The notes below the pieces were generated by a model, which saw nothing but the letters and a program-made list of their open reading frames with translations, had not been told where the DNA came from and searched no databases. From Lingula anatina (Eukaryota > Brachiopoda > Lingulata > Lingulida > Lingulidae): 64,000 nt of DNA. The translations under genes and the position numbers were made by a program. How positions within the stretch are numbered: the first letter of the stretch is position 1; every line of letters starts with the position of its first letter. The stretch is taken from positions 76,823-140,822 of the forward strand of contig NW_019774792.1 in the NCBI RefSeq assembly GCF_001039355.2, in the 5' to 3' direction. This document shows positions 32,610 through 50,900 of the stretch, one piece after another.

Positions 32610-33238
32610 TTCTCCCGATTCCTGTTGCAATGGTCAACTATTCCAGTTTCTTCCTTGTATCACTGTAATGAGATATAATTGGTAAAAAAGTTGTTTTGTT
32701 GTACTTAACCCTACCCTTTGACAAAGATTTATAAAATTTACTTTTAATAATACTATGCAATTATTCATGCACAAATACTGGGAGTTCAGGAGGTTATAAC
32801 TATAGCCAGTTGGGTGCGCTTTTCTGTGCCGAAGCCAGTTCACCGCACATGCACATTCTTTCACTTTCATGTACAATGTCCTTTCTGATGTTGCTTGTTA
32901 CCTGCCCTGTCTGTGATATGAAAATGATGACCATTATTAAATCTGTCGACGTGATCCACACGAAGGTAGGCTAAGCATGGCCATAAAAAAATGTTTGTCA
33001 AATAGATGTTGACAAGGAGAGCAAAATACTGAAAAGAAAATGGGAATGGTACATGCTCCTTAGGATGTAAATAATTTCTCTATTTTGGTTCAACTTAGAT
33101 AAACGTTTCTTGTTTTTTCTATACATTCCTATTTTCTAGCTACTTAAATTGCGTTATTTAACATATGTTCTTCAGAATATCAATAAACAAGCATTGAATA
33201 GACTCATTTACTTTTTATGCTGTGAGCGGCCTTTCAAG
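32610..33238. promoter_or_regulatory. Head-to-head region ZDHHC16/LAP3
   Basis: Divergent start codons lie 629 bp apart. A probable ZDHHC16 5' UTR exon (minus, about 33030 to 32902, donor ctgccc/gttac on the plus strand) leaves roughly 200 bp for a shared promoter next to the LAP3 start. No specific element is recognised. Confidence 0.45.
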
Positions 33239-40325
<7,087 letters not shown>

Positions 40326-41037
40326 ACACTAACCCGAAAGAGAGGCAGTGTCTAGTGAAATGGAGGTGGAAAATTATCAATGCGCACAATATGCACGTGA
40401 CTCTACTCTAAAAAAAAATGAGGATAACATAAACTTGTACTGCATGCTTACTGGTGCAGTTTTGAAAACTTTTAACGAAGTGAAAAATTATATGCTCATA
40501 AAAGGAATAAACATTTTATGGAAAAGTGTTTGCATTCTTATAGACATTATTATTCCAAAAAATTAAAGGTCAAGATAATTGTAAGATGCCTATTACTGCT
40601 GGAACTCAAACTCATACAAACTGTGAAAAAATGATTTAACAAATAAATTATCATATCACTGTTTGTGTCAGATCCTGATAACCTTCTTGGACAAAGTTGG
40701 GTATGATGCCTGTAACTGCTGGCACTTTTATTACACAATCTGTCTAAAAATCCTTAATAAATCTTCATCATATCACAGTTTGTTACAAAATTTGGAAATT
40801 CAAAATCGTCCACCTCCCATCCCATTTATAAGTCTTAACAAGACCTTTTGCCACTGGAAACCCCATTTTAAATTAAGTAGCTTTTATGAATTTTTATAAG
40901 TTATAACTCCTGTACACTAGTTTCTGAAACATTTCATTTATGTTAGTGCAAGATTCAGTGGTCAAGTAAACTCTGTGAAAACTAAGATGAACTAGAAAAG
41001 CACTCAAAGAGGGAATTCTAACCTCTGCCAAGACAAA
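40326..41037. other. LAP3 3' region with a diverged tandem duplication
   Basis: No exon is seen. Segments starting gatgcctattactgctgg (about 40585) and gatgcctgtaactgctgg (about 40706) are a diverged direct repeat; both end near tcatatcac(t/a)gtttgt. Several AATAAA-like signals follow the stop. Confidence 0.6.
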
Positions 41038-41404
41038 CTAGAGGATCAGAGAGGCGATNGGAAAGCCGTCTATAGAAATTTTTCCCATAACTCCTTCCGT
41101 AGGGTTGATAATTAGCATTTAATTTTGCCATTTTTAGACAAGGGTGCATTGTAATGAGTGCCACACCCAGACCCCAATACCGACAAAGCCCAAATTTTAC
41201 GTGGAACGAGTTGAGATTATAGGTGACCTAAATCCATGAGATGGGTACGGGGGCCCTTACCGTCTAGGAGGAGAAGCGGTAACGGTAGCCATCCGGCGGA
41301 GCCGGCGGAGCCGGCGGAGCTGGCGGAGCCGGCAGAGCCGGCGGAACGATCCGGACGGGACCGAAACCATGTGTACCGCCAGCGCTAACGCTGGTGGTAC
41401 AATA
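41038..41404 (-). mobile_element. Helentron/Helitron-like element, longest copy (reverse)
   Basis: On the minus strand it reads from attgtaccaccagcg through the hairpin, the ggctccgcc minisatellite and about 200 bp of AT-rich interior, to gcctctctgatcctctag (CTAG at 41041-41038). A single n at 41059 interrupts the right end just inside the terminal hairpin. It has no ORF and is non-autonomous. Confidence 0.65.
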
Positions 41405-41432
41405 ATTGACAATTTATTACCATTACTTAATG

Positions 41433-41600
41433 CAGGGGCGGATTTAGGGCGTCTTCTGGGTCTTCCAGAAGACGGTCAGATTTTCAAGTTTACATTGACG
41501 AGTATCTAATTCTTTCTGTTGGAAGACGGTCAAAAATGGAGGATGGACCAAGAAAGATAAATTGGAAGACTGTCAGAAAATAATCCTGGATCCGCCCCTG
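41433..41600. mobile_element. 168-bp MITE with caggggcggat ends
   Basis: Ends caggggcggat / atccgcccctg, flanked by a direct taatg on both sides (41428-41432 and 41601-41605), the probable target duplication. The interior repeats a gaagacggtc motif three times in either strand. It lies between LAP3 and IDE. Confidence 0.85.
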
Positions 41601-41961
41601 TAATGTATTAATGGATCATTGCCAAATCTAATCATTTATCCCTTGGCCCATTTCTGAGCTATCCTGAAAAATTCATCAAAATCTGTACCTAATAAACCTA
41701 TTAACTACTTAATTAATTACTCAATTAACTGATTAATTAATTAACTGATGAGTGGAGCATCACCAAAATCTATTCATTTCTTTCTTGGCCAATTTGTGAC
41801 TATCCTGAAAATTTGATCAAAATTCGTTCATTACTTTTTGTGTGATGCTCTCCACAGACAAACAGACTGCAACAAATCACCAGAGTAGTATGTACAAGAA
41901 AAGCCCTGTTTGAACACTCTTTACTAAATGAAGGCAGGAAAGTAGACCTGTTTGTTTGCGT

Positions 41962-41991
41962 ATGACAATGCAGCTATGCAAAGCTGTTTAA
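41962..41991 (+). promoter_or_regulatory. Overlapping upstream ORF at the IDE start
   Basis: ATG at 41962 (and in-frame ATG at 41968) opens a 9-codon frame ending TAA at 41989-41991, overlapping the IDE ATG at 41976 in another frame. If it lies on the transcript, it would reduce use of the first IDE start. Confidence 0.4.
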
Positions 41992-44900
41992 GATTACGTT
42001 CTGCACTAAGTGGTCGTTTGTCGGGTTTAGTTATATCAAGGTAAGCTGATGACTTGCACAAATGTTACTTAAGTCTTATGTTTTGAAAATTGATACTTTT
42101 AGCTTGTACAATTTTCTTTTAAGAATTCTTCTTTGGGGTTGTACGTAATCCATTTCATGATCATGACATTGCTTATATGTTCCTGTCACTTTCGGCCAAA
42201 ATTTGGATCCATGGCACACTTTTGTGCAGAGGACTGGAGGAAAAGTGCAAGTTACAAGCTTTTTCGCTTTCAAAATGAACACGCAAACGTTTTTTAGACA
42301 TCATGCCACTTTATATGCATGGAAATCCATTTGTTAACACCCATGATTAGCAACGTATTTCGCTGGGATTACTTCTCTCAAGTCTTCTGCTTACCTCTCC
42401 TCTCTTTAAGTAGTTTGAAAACTCTTGCATTAGCACTCCTTTATATAATTTGCTAACGAATGAAAGGCATAATGGCCAGCTTGACCATTCATGCACCAAG
42501 TTGCATGGACTCTCAATTTTTTATCTAACCTCTCCTGAATTAGTTCACAGCCAGTTTTGCTGTCAACAGAGCTGAGAGTAAGGTAAAATTCAGTTGTTTT
42601 CAAAAATCCTGTGCCATGGTAAAGCACTTCATTGGCTATTGTGTTTTTTAGTTTAAATAACACTGTGCTAAACTGGTAATGCATTGCTTGGATTGAATGT
42701 CCTATTTATTTTCAGAGTATTCATACAACCAGCATACACAATGTCCACTGTCAGTGTAAAAAATGTCTGCAATGATGTTATTCAATCAGAAGAAGACAAG
42801 AGACTGTATAGAGGTCTGGAGCTGACCAATGGAATGAAAGTACTGCTGATTAGTGATGAGACTACGGACAAATCAGCTGCTGCAATGGATGTACATGTTG
42901 GTCAGTAAAGTTTTTGTTTCAACCCTCCCTCCCACTCCCTAAAATGTTCATTTCATCTTTACTTGTGTAGGAAATCAGGGATGCATTTATTTTGCATTCT
43001 GAAGAGAATAAAAAAAGCTTATTCTAAAAGAAGTGCATTGTAAAGATGGATTTATAGAGGGCTGAATAGCTGCAAGAGGTCAGACTTATGTGTCATCCTC
43101 ATAATATTCATAATACTGTTGACTGTCTTATCAATAAATCTTGGTAAACTTTTATTCAAATTTCCTTAATTTCTTATATTGTTAGCATTTTACATATTTG
43201 TATTTTTTTAACACAGGGCACATGTCAGATCCTGATAACCTTCCTGGTTTGGCTCATTTCTGTGAGCATATGCTGTTCCTTGGGACTGAGAAGGTAAAGT
43301 ATTTAGATAATCTAATATCAAAAATAGAAAAATGAGTGAAGTGAAAACTTGCAGTCAGCATTATGGAATCTTAGTTACAATGGTTTTGATATGAAAATTT
43401 AAGTTTTATCTGTTGTTAAGATATCACATTTATTGTAAATGTCTTATATCTGTTTCAGTATCCTTCCGAGAATGAATATAACAAGGTAGTGTATTTAATT
43501 TATATTTTTCAAACTGAGCATCTCAGTATTTTGCTTCCCAGACATAAACACTTTGCTATCATTAAATAAAAGGGTACCTCTTTATTCTACATGATGAAAG
43601 ATTTTTATTGCCCAAAACATGGATAATATAGCTACACTTTTGACTTATCCTTTATGTTTTCTAGTTCTTGAGTGAGCATGGTGGTAGTTCCAATGCTTTC
43701 ACCAGCGCAGAACACACCAACTACTTCTTTGATGTTGCACCAGAACACCTGAAGGGAGCTATGGACAGGTGAGACTTCCCCTATGTTTTGTGGCTATGCA
43801 GCAGTGGGGCTCTCATTCTCTCAACAATTGTAGTAGTCAAAAACAAAGTGATTTATTTATTTCAGTCTGAAGTCAGTTGAAAAGTGTAAATAATTTTGTC
43901 CAACAAGCACACCTGAAATATCTTCATGGAGGCTTGTTATCATGATAATTATCACAATAACTAGTGATTGAGATTATTTGTAACAAAAGTGAGAATGAAT
44001 TATTCTTGATAGTTCTCAATGTTGAAATATAATATAGTAACTTTGTTTTAGGTTTGCCCAGTTTTTTCTTTGCCCCCTGTTTACAGCCAGTGCTACAGAA
44101 AGAGAAGTGAATGCAGTGAATTCAGAGAATGATAAAAACATTCCCAATGATGCATGGCGGTTCAATCAGTTGGAAAAGGCCACTGCCAATCCTAAACATC
44201 CTTTTAGCAAATTTGGAACAGGTAAGGAGATGATTTTGTATGCTAATATACAAACTTGAATGATCTGCTAAAGTATGTTGATACTGAATATTTTGCTGAT
44301 TTTTTACAGTTTGAAAATTAGTCTGATATTAGTTTGATATTCAAATAAATTCTGTTTAATTTTTTTTCACAACAACAAAGGCAACAAATATACACTGGAA
44401 ACAAGACCAAAGGAACTTGGAATTAATACCAGGGACGAGTTGTTGAAGTTCCATTCAAAATTTTACTCTGCCAACATCATGGGTTTGTCTGTTTTAGGAA
44501 AAGGTTGGTAGTGCATTCATTGTGATTAATGTAGTCACGTTTTTAGTAAGTTATTGTTTAAGATATTTTTAAGGAAGAAAGTCCATAGTCCATTGTTTGA
44601 TCAGTGACATTGGTTTAATCAGTTATTAGATACACAACTTCTATTCCGTGTAAATCTTACTTACAGAGTCCCTAGATGAGCTTCAAGAAATGGTATTGGA
44701 CCTCTTTAGTAATGTGGAGAATAAAGAAGTGGCTATCCCTGAGTGGCCTGAATCTCCCTATGGTCCGGAACAGTTGCAGGTATTATTTATTTTTTGAATA
44801 AGTTATGCCATTACATTAGATGAGTTAGTTTTAATGTGGATTTTACGTACCAGTATGTAGTGTTCAAACTATGCCTGATTGTAATATTGATATTATGATT

Positions 44901-47900
44901 TGAATGGCAGGCCATGTTCCACCTTGTTAAGCTCCATAGTTCATTACAAAACATGATATAAGGACTTGCTGTTTAGATTACATAAATACTATTACAATGG
45001 GGTTGTGAACTTGGAATTAATGATTTATAATGTGAAATATTAAGTTAACTGTTTTAATGTACATTTCTATTCTAGGTGAAGGCATTTGTTGTACCAGTAA
45101 AAGATATAAGGAATTTGAGTATTCTTTGGCCTATTCCTGATTTACAGGAGCATTACAAATCCAATGTAAGTATAAAGACACAACAGTACCCTTACTGCGA
45201 AAGGTAGAAGTAGGTTGATGTAGAAAGATGAAAAAAATATATAGAACAAATTGTGTAGTCTGTGTGGATCTTGTAACAAATTTGATGGCTTTATATTCAT
45301 GGTCATTTGAATATAGTTATATTAGGTTATTCAATGTTTATTTTGAACAAGTCCAGGGTAGACAGCATATGAACTCCTTTGAATTCAGCGTTATTAAAGC
45401 CTTATTTATGATGTTTAGCCTGGACACTACCTAGGCCATCTGATAGGTCATGAAGGACCAGGGAGTCTCTTGTCAGAGTTGAAGGCAAAGGGTATGTCTT
45501 ATAAATGAATGCAGTCAAAATGAAAGACATGTTGATCATTAGGTTAATTAATAAAATATATTGTAATTATTCCCCCTTTGACAGTCAAAAGATTCAACTA
45601 TAAAGTTGTATTTGAAATGAATAACATTTTTTTCTGTTTACACTTGATGAAATGCATTTATTAATGTATCTAGAATTTGATGAAGTATGTTAATTATTTG
45701 CTAATGGGTTATGTTCACAGGATGGGTTAATACATTGGTTGGAGGGCAGTCAGGAGGGGCCAAAGGGTTCATGTTTTTCCATGTCAGTGTCGACCTCACT
45801 GAAGAAGGAATAGGTAATATAAAATGTATCTTTATCTTGATCTTTATATTTAATTTCTTGTCTACATGGAGCAATTCTACTTATACTTTTTTAAAGAAAA
45901 AATAATGGCACTGTGAATCGAAATAGGGATATTTTGCATCTTGATATTTGTAAGTGCTGTTTGAAGAAATGGTTTTGTGCATGTTAATTGGACTAAAAGA
46001 ATATCTTTCTTCTAACTTTCCTTTTACAGAACATGTAGATGACATCATTACTTTAGTATTTCAATACATAAAGATGCTGAAGAGAGAGGGACCTCAGGAA
46101 TGGATCTTCAAAGAGCTTCAGGTAAAACCTTTGTTATTTTTATTGATTCGTTTATTATTTTAGTTTTTGTTACATACTGTATGTATTCTCAATATTAAGA
46201 TATCAAGGGTATTAATTTAGGTTGGGTGGGTTAGGATGGGATAGGGGTTTCAGGCTTGGTCTTTTTGCATAACCAGCATCTTTTATATGTATATATGTGT
46301 ATGCATGTATCCTGTTATGTCCTTGTACCTGGTAATATTACATTTGTTATTTGAACATGGTGAGAACATTTGGTTTTTTGAACATGGTGAGATAATAAAC
46401 TTAGTTTGGATCTTTCTCAATTTCTATACAGTATGAAATTGTAAATGAATTTCCTAGTGCCACTAAAATCCTTGATAATTGTCAGTTTTATGTGTGCCTG
46501 CTTTTACAGGCTGTAGAAATGATGTACTGGTACTGTTTATATATAAAATGTACATCAAATTCTATTGCAGTTCTTTAACTTTTCATGTTATATTAATTTT
46601 TTAGGAGTAATAATTCTGTTCTAGGTAGCAGTAAAATGAGGAAGACTAGGTACTAGTTAACAAAAGTCAGCAAGCATCCAGCTTCTTTTCTATTTGTTAA
46701 TTTCAGGATTTGAGTCATGTGCAGTTTAGGTTTAAAGACAAAGAGAGGCCTCAGGGATATGCTTGCCAAGTAGCCTCAGTGCTTCATGTAAGTATTTATT
46801 CATGTTTTTCGTCGGCACATTATATACTGAATGTGTCTTCTGTGTTTACAGGAGCTTAAAAAGATAAGGTTCAGATTTCAAGATAAAAGCCCGCCAAGAG
46901 CATATGCCTGTCGTCTAGCTAAAATACTACATGTAAGTATTTGTGTTGGCCATTCCTGCATTTTGAATGTTAAACCTTTTTATTATTAGGGCATTGTACA
47001 TATAACTGTATTCCTTTCATTTGGCTTTTCCCACAATCATAAACTGTTTGTGGCCTTTTATGTTTCAAACAATATATGATTCACTTTATATCTTATTTAT
47101 GTGTAACAGCTATCTGCCCAGCTTTGCATAAGCTTCTTGTGTGCATTGTCTGCGTGAGGTGGAGTATTATAGTTTGTATGTTTCATCTACTTATCCAAAC
47201 TGTTATTTTTCTTAATCTTTATTTTCTTTTAGGAATATCCCCTTGAAGAAGCCTTGAGTCATGGCTATCATTTGACAGATTACCGACCAGACTTGATCAG
47301 CTTGGTGCTGGATATGCTTACACCAGAAAAGATTCGGTAGGAAAGATTACTTAAGAAGTGTTTTCTAAGTGAAAATTGTTGGATAAAACTCTGTATACCT
47401 ATTATCAGATTGCCACAATCACAAACATACAAAAATTTAGATAAGATGATAATGCTAATTGACTACCAACTTTTGTTGTTATTTTTAAAATGTGATTATA
47501 ATTACCATGTATCATAACAAAATTTAGAATCTGCATTTATCATACTAGTGTTTTAGTGTTTGCCTCCAGTTACAATCTGTGCTAGTCTTTTTTTATTTTA
47601 TAGAGCTAATGTCTTGAAACATTGAGATAAACTGTGTACTAAAGATGATAATCCTAATTTTTAAGACAGTTTGTAAATCCCGTTGTTTTTTAGGGTTGGT
47701 GTTGTTGGTAAACAATTTGAGGGTATTGCAGAGCAGAAAGAGAAGTGGTATGGCACTGCCTATTGTGTTGAGAAGATACCAGGAGAGCTGATACAGGTAG
47801 CGTTTGTCCATGGGTTTTCACATGATTGTTACTGTTTTTTTTTTTTTTTTGACAGTCAGGCATTCTAAGTCTAGCTATAAAGACTGCCTGTGCATAAAAA

Positions 47901-50900
47901 CATTATTGCCTGCAGGTCATTGGGCACACTAGAGTCTAAGTATGTGTTATCTGAAAGCAGAAATACAGGCCAGTAACTGCTGAAAAAATTTACAAAATTT
48001 TATTGGCATGGGGCCAGTTTTAAGATCCCAAAAGGACATTGTAGTTAAGAATCTTCATTATAAGCATATGTCTGATACATATTATAGCCTGTTAGACAGT
48101 CTTGTTATACCATGTAAAATTGCATATGAACCCTCTTTTTCAGATGTGGGAAAATGTAGATTATCATGAGAACTTGAAGCTGCCGCAAAAGAATCAGTTC
48201 ATTGCCACAGATTTTAATATTGTTCCAAGAGAAAAAGAAGTAAGTTTATTTTGTAAATTTTGAAGCTGATTTGACTAAAAAATGTAGGATTTATATTAAA
48301 GCAGAGATTAAGTAGAAAGTTTTTGATGTGCTTTAATATAGATTAAAATATGTACATAAAAAGTCCACATTTTATACACCTCGAAGTACAGTACCTGGAA
48401 GCAGGCAATCAGGTTTGCACATTTCATCATTAGAAAAATGTCTGTATGATTTGATCTTTTTAAAAAATTTTATTGCCAGTCACAAATTAAAGTAATAATT
48501 TGTGAGTTTTCCTTTGTCTCAGGCAACTTCTAGCCCACAGGTAATTGTGGAGACTCCTCTTAGCCGGTTGTGGTTCAAGCAAGATGACACTTTTCTGCTA
48601 CCAAAGGCATATTATGCCTTTGAACTTAACAGGTAAGTTAAGTCCTGTTAATCATTGTTTGAAGATTTTTTCCATTTGAAGTTAACATCCAAATTACTGA
48701 TTTCAGAAGTTCCATAGAATCAAGCCATGACATAGAATGTTGATTTTTACTTTCATCATGATTATTAAAATATTGAGAGGGATTGGTGAGGCAGTGCTTT
48801 ATATTTTTTTTTATAATGAAATAAGTAATAACTGCCCATGCTATAGCAGAGTATCCACTACTTAGAATGCATGGAAAAATTACATTGCAAAGTATTCATT
48901 ATTTATCTCCACCTTTGTTTTAGTCCCTTGGCATACATGGATCCACTACACACCAACTTAAATGCAATGTTCTGTGACCTATTTAGAGATGCATTGAATG
49001 AGTACGCCTATGATGCTGAGCTAGCAGGCCTTGGGTATTCTCTCTTGGGAACTGTGTATGGAATATATGTAAGTCATTTATAATACAACTTGTATACTTT
49101 ATGCAGGTATCAATCTGAATAGGTTAATTGAGAAATGCACAGGTCTTTTAAGACTTGAAAGTGTTCTAAATGTTATAAAAGCTAGCCATATGAAGTAGTC
49201 TGTGCAAATGCAGATTGAGATAGCAATGTGCAAGGAAAGATATACCTCTTTGGTAAAGCTTAATTGTTGAGTAAAAGACAAATTTTCTCCTCATTTTAGC
49301 TCGGTATCCGTGGATATAGTGATAAACAACCAATACTGCTGAAGAAGGTGATGGAAAAAATGACCACATTTAAGCCAGATCCAAAGAGATTTGAAATCTT
49401 CAAAGAAGCTGTAAGTATCCCCATAAGTGAACAGAATCACTTATTCAGGTGTTCAAAATATTTGAAAAAATGGTTTAATCTCTTTGATATAGATATTGGA
49501 TCTGACAATGAAAAATGTGATTTTGACTCATGACCAATTAATTCTAAGCAAAAATGACTTTTGAAAAGCTATTCTTGATTTTCTATCAGTCTTGCCTTTC
49601 ATTGAATTAATGTATCAAGATGAAATCACAAATGACACAGTTTTCTTTTCTATATGTTTGTATAGTATAAAAGAAGTCTAGAAAATTTCCGAGCAGAGCA
49701 ACCTCATCAACATGCAGTGTATTACACAAATCTGGTTACTAGTGAACAGATGTGGACAAAGGAGGAACTATTAGATGCTCTCGAAGGTGAGTGATTTAAA
49801 AAGGCTATATCAAGAAAACATAACTCTTAACTGAATACGCTCTAAAAGGTTAATCTGGGATTTGTTTCCAACAGTTTTGATTGTCGAACAACTTCTCATT
49901 GCTTATTTGAAATTTCAGATATAACTGTGGAGAGACTTACGACTATGATACCACAGTTCCTTTCAAGACTAAATATTGAAGGTCTTGTGTATGGAAATGT
50001 CACGAGACAGGTAAAAGACAATAATATGCAAATTTCCCTGGTGACTTTCAATAGCACAGAATTGTTGAATGCAAGTTTATTTTTAAATTGAAAGTTTTTA
50101 AAGATAACTGTATATAAAGGCACTAAAGTACTGCTAATTATGGAAATGTCACGAGACAGGTAAAAGACAATAATATGCAAATTTCTCTGGTGACTTTCAA
50201 TAGCACAGAATTGTTGAATGCAAGTTTATTTTTAAATTGAAAGTTTTTAAAGATAACTGTATATAAAGGCACTAAAGTACTGCTAATTAATGTTTTTAAG
50301 AGAGCTGAAGAGGTCCTAGATATCATCCAGAACATGCTGAAGGAAAACTGTGATACGAAACCACTAGCACCAAGTCAAAAGAAACGTTGGAGAGAGGTGC
50401 AGCTCCCTGATGGTAACTAATGGTTTCTAAGACAAATGTAGCTATTCAAAACTGGGGTAGAATTCTGGATGTGAGAATAATAAATCTCTTTAAAACTTTG
50501 ATCTCCTCTTCCATGGTGATTTCATGAATGACTCACTTTAAGTTCTACTGTCAGTGTTACAGAATTATCACAGTTATTTTGAGTTAGCAATGTTTAATAC
50601 ATATGTAATACATTATCCTTATATGCAGGTTGTTCCTATTTATACAAGTCCACCAATGACGTACACAAGAGTTCTTCCATAGAGGTTTATTACCAGTGTA
50701 ACCTACAGGAAACTCACAGTAATGTTCTGTTGGAATTATTCTGTCAGATCATCAGTGAACCCTGTTTTAATATACTACGAACACAAGAACAGCTAGGTAT
50801 GATTAGTTTATCTCAAAATTGGCTAAATAGGCAAAGCTAGTGATGTTAAATGCAGGACGAAACACTGAAATTAACCAAGAAATCAGTTTGATCCATAATA

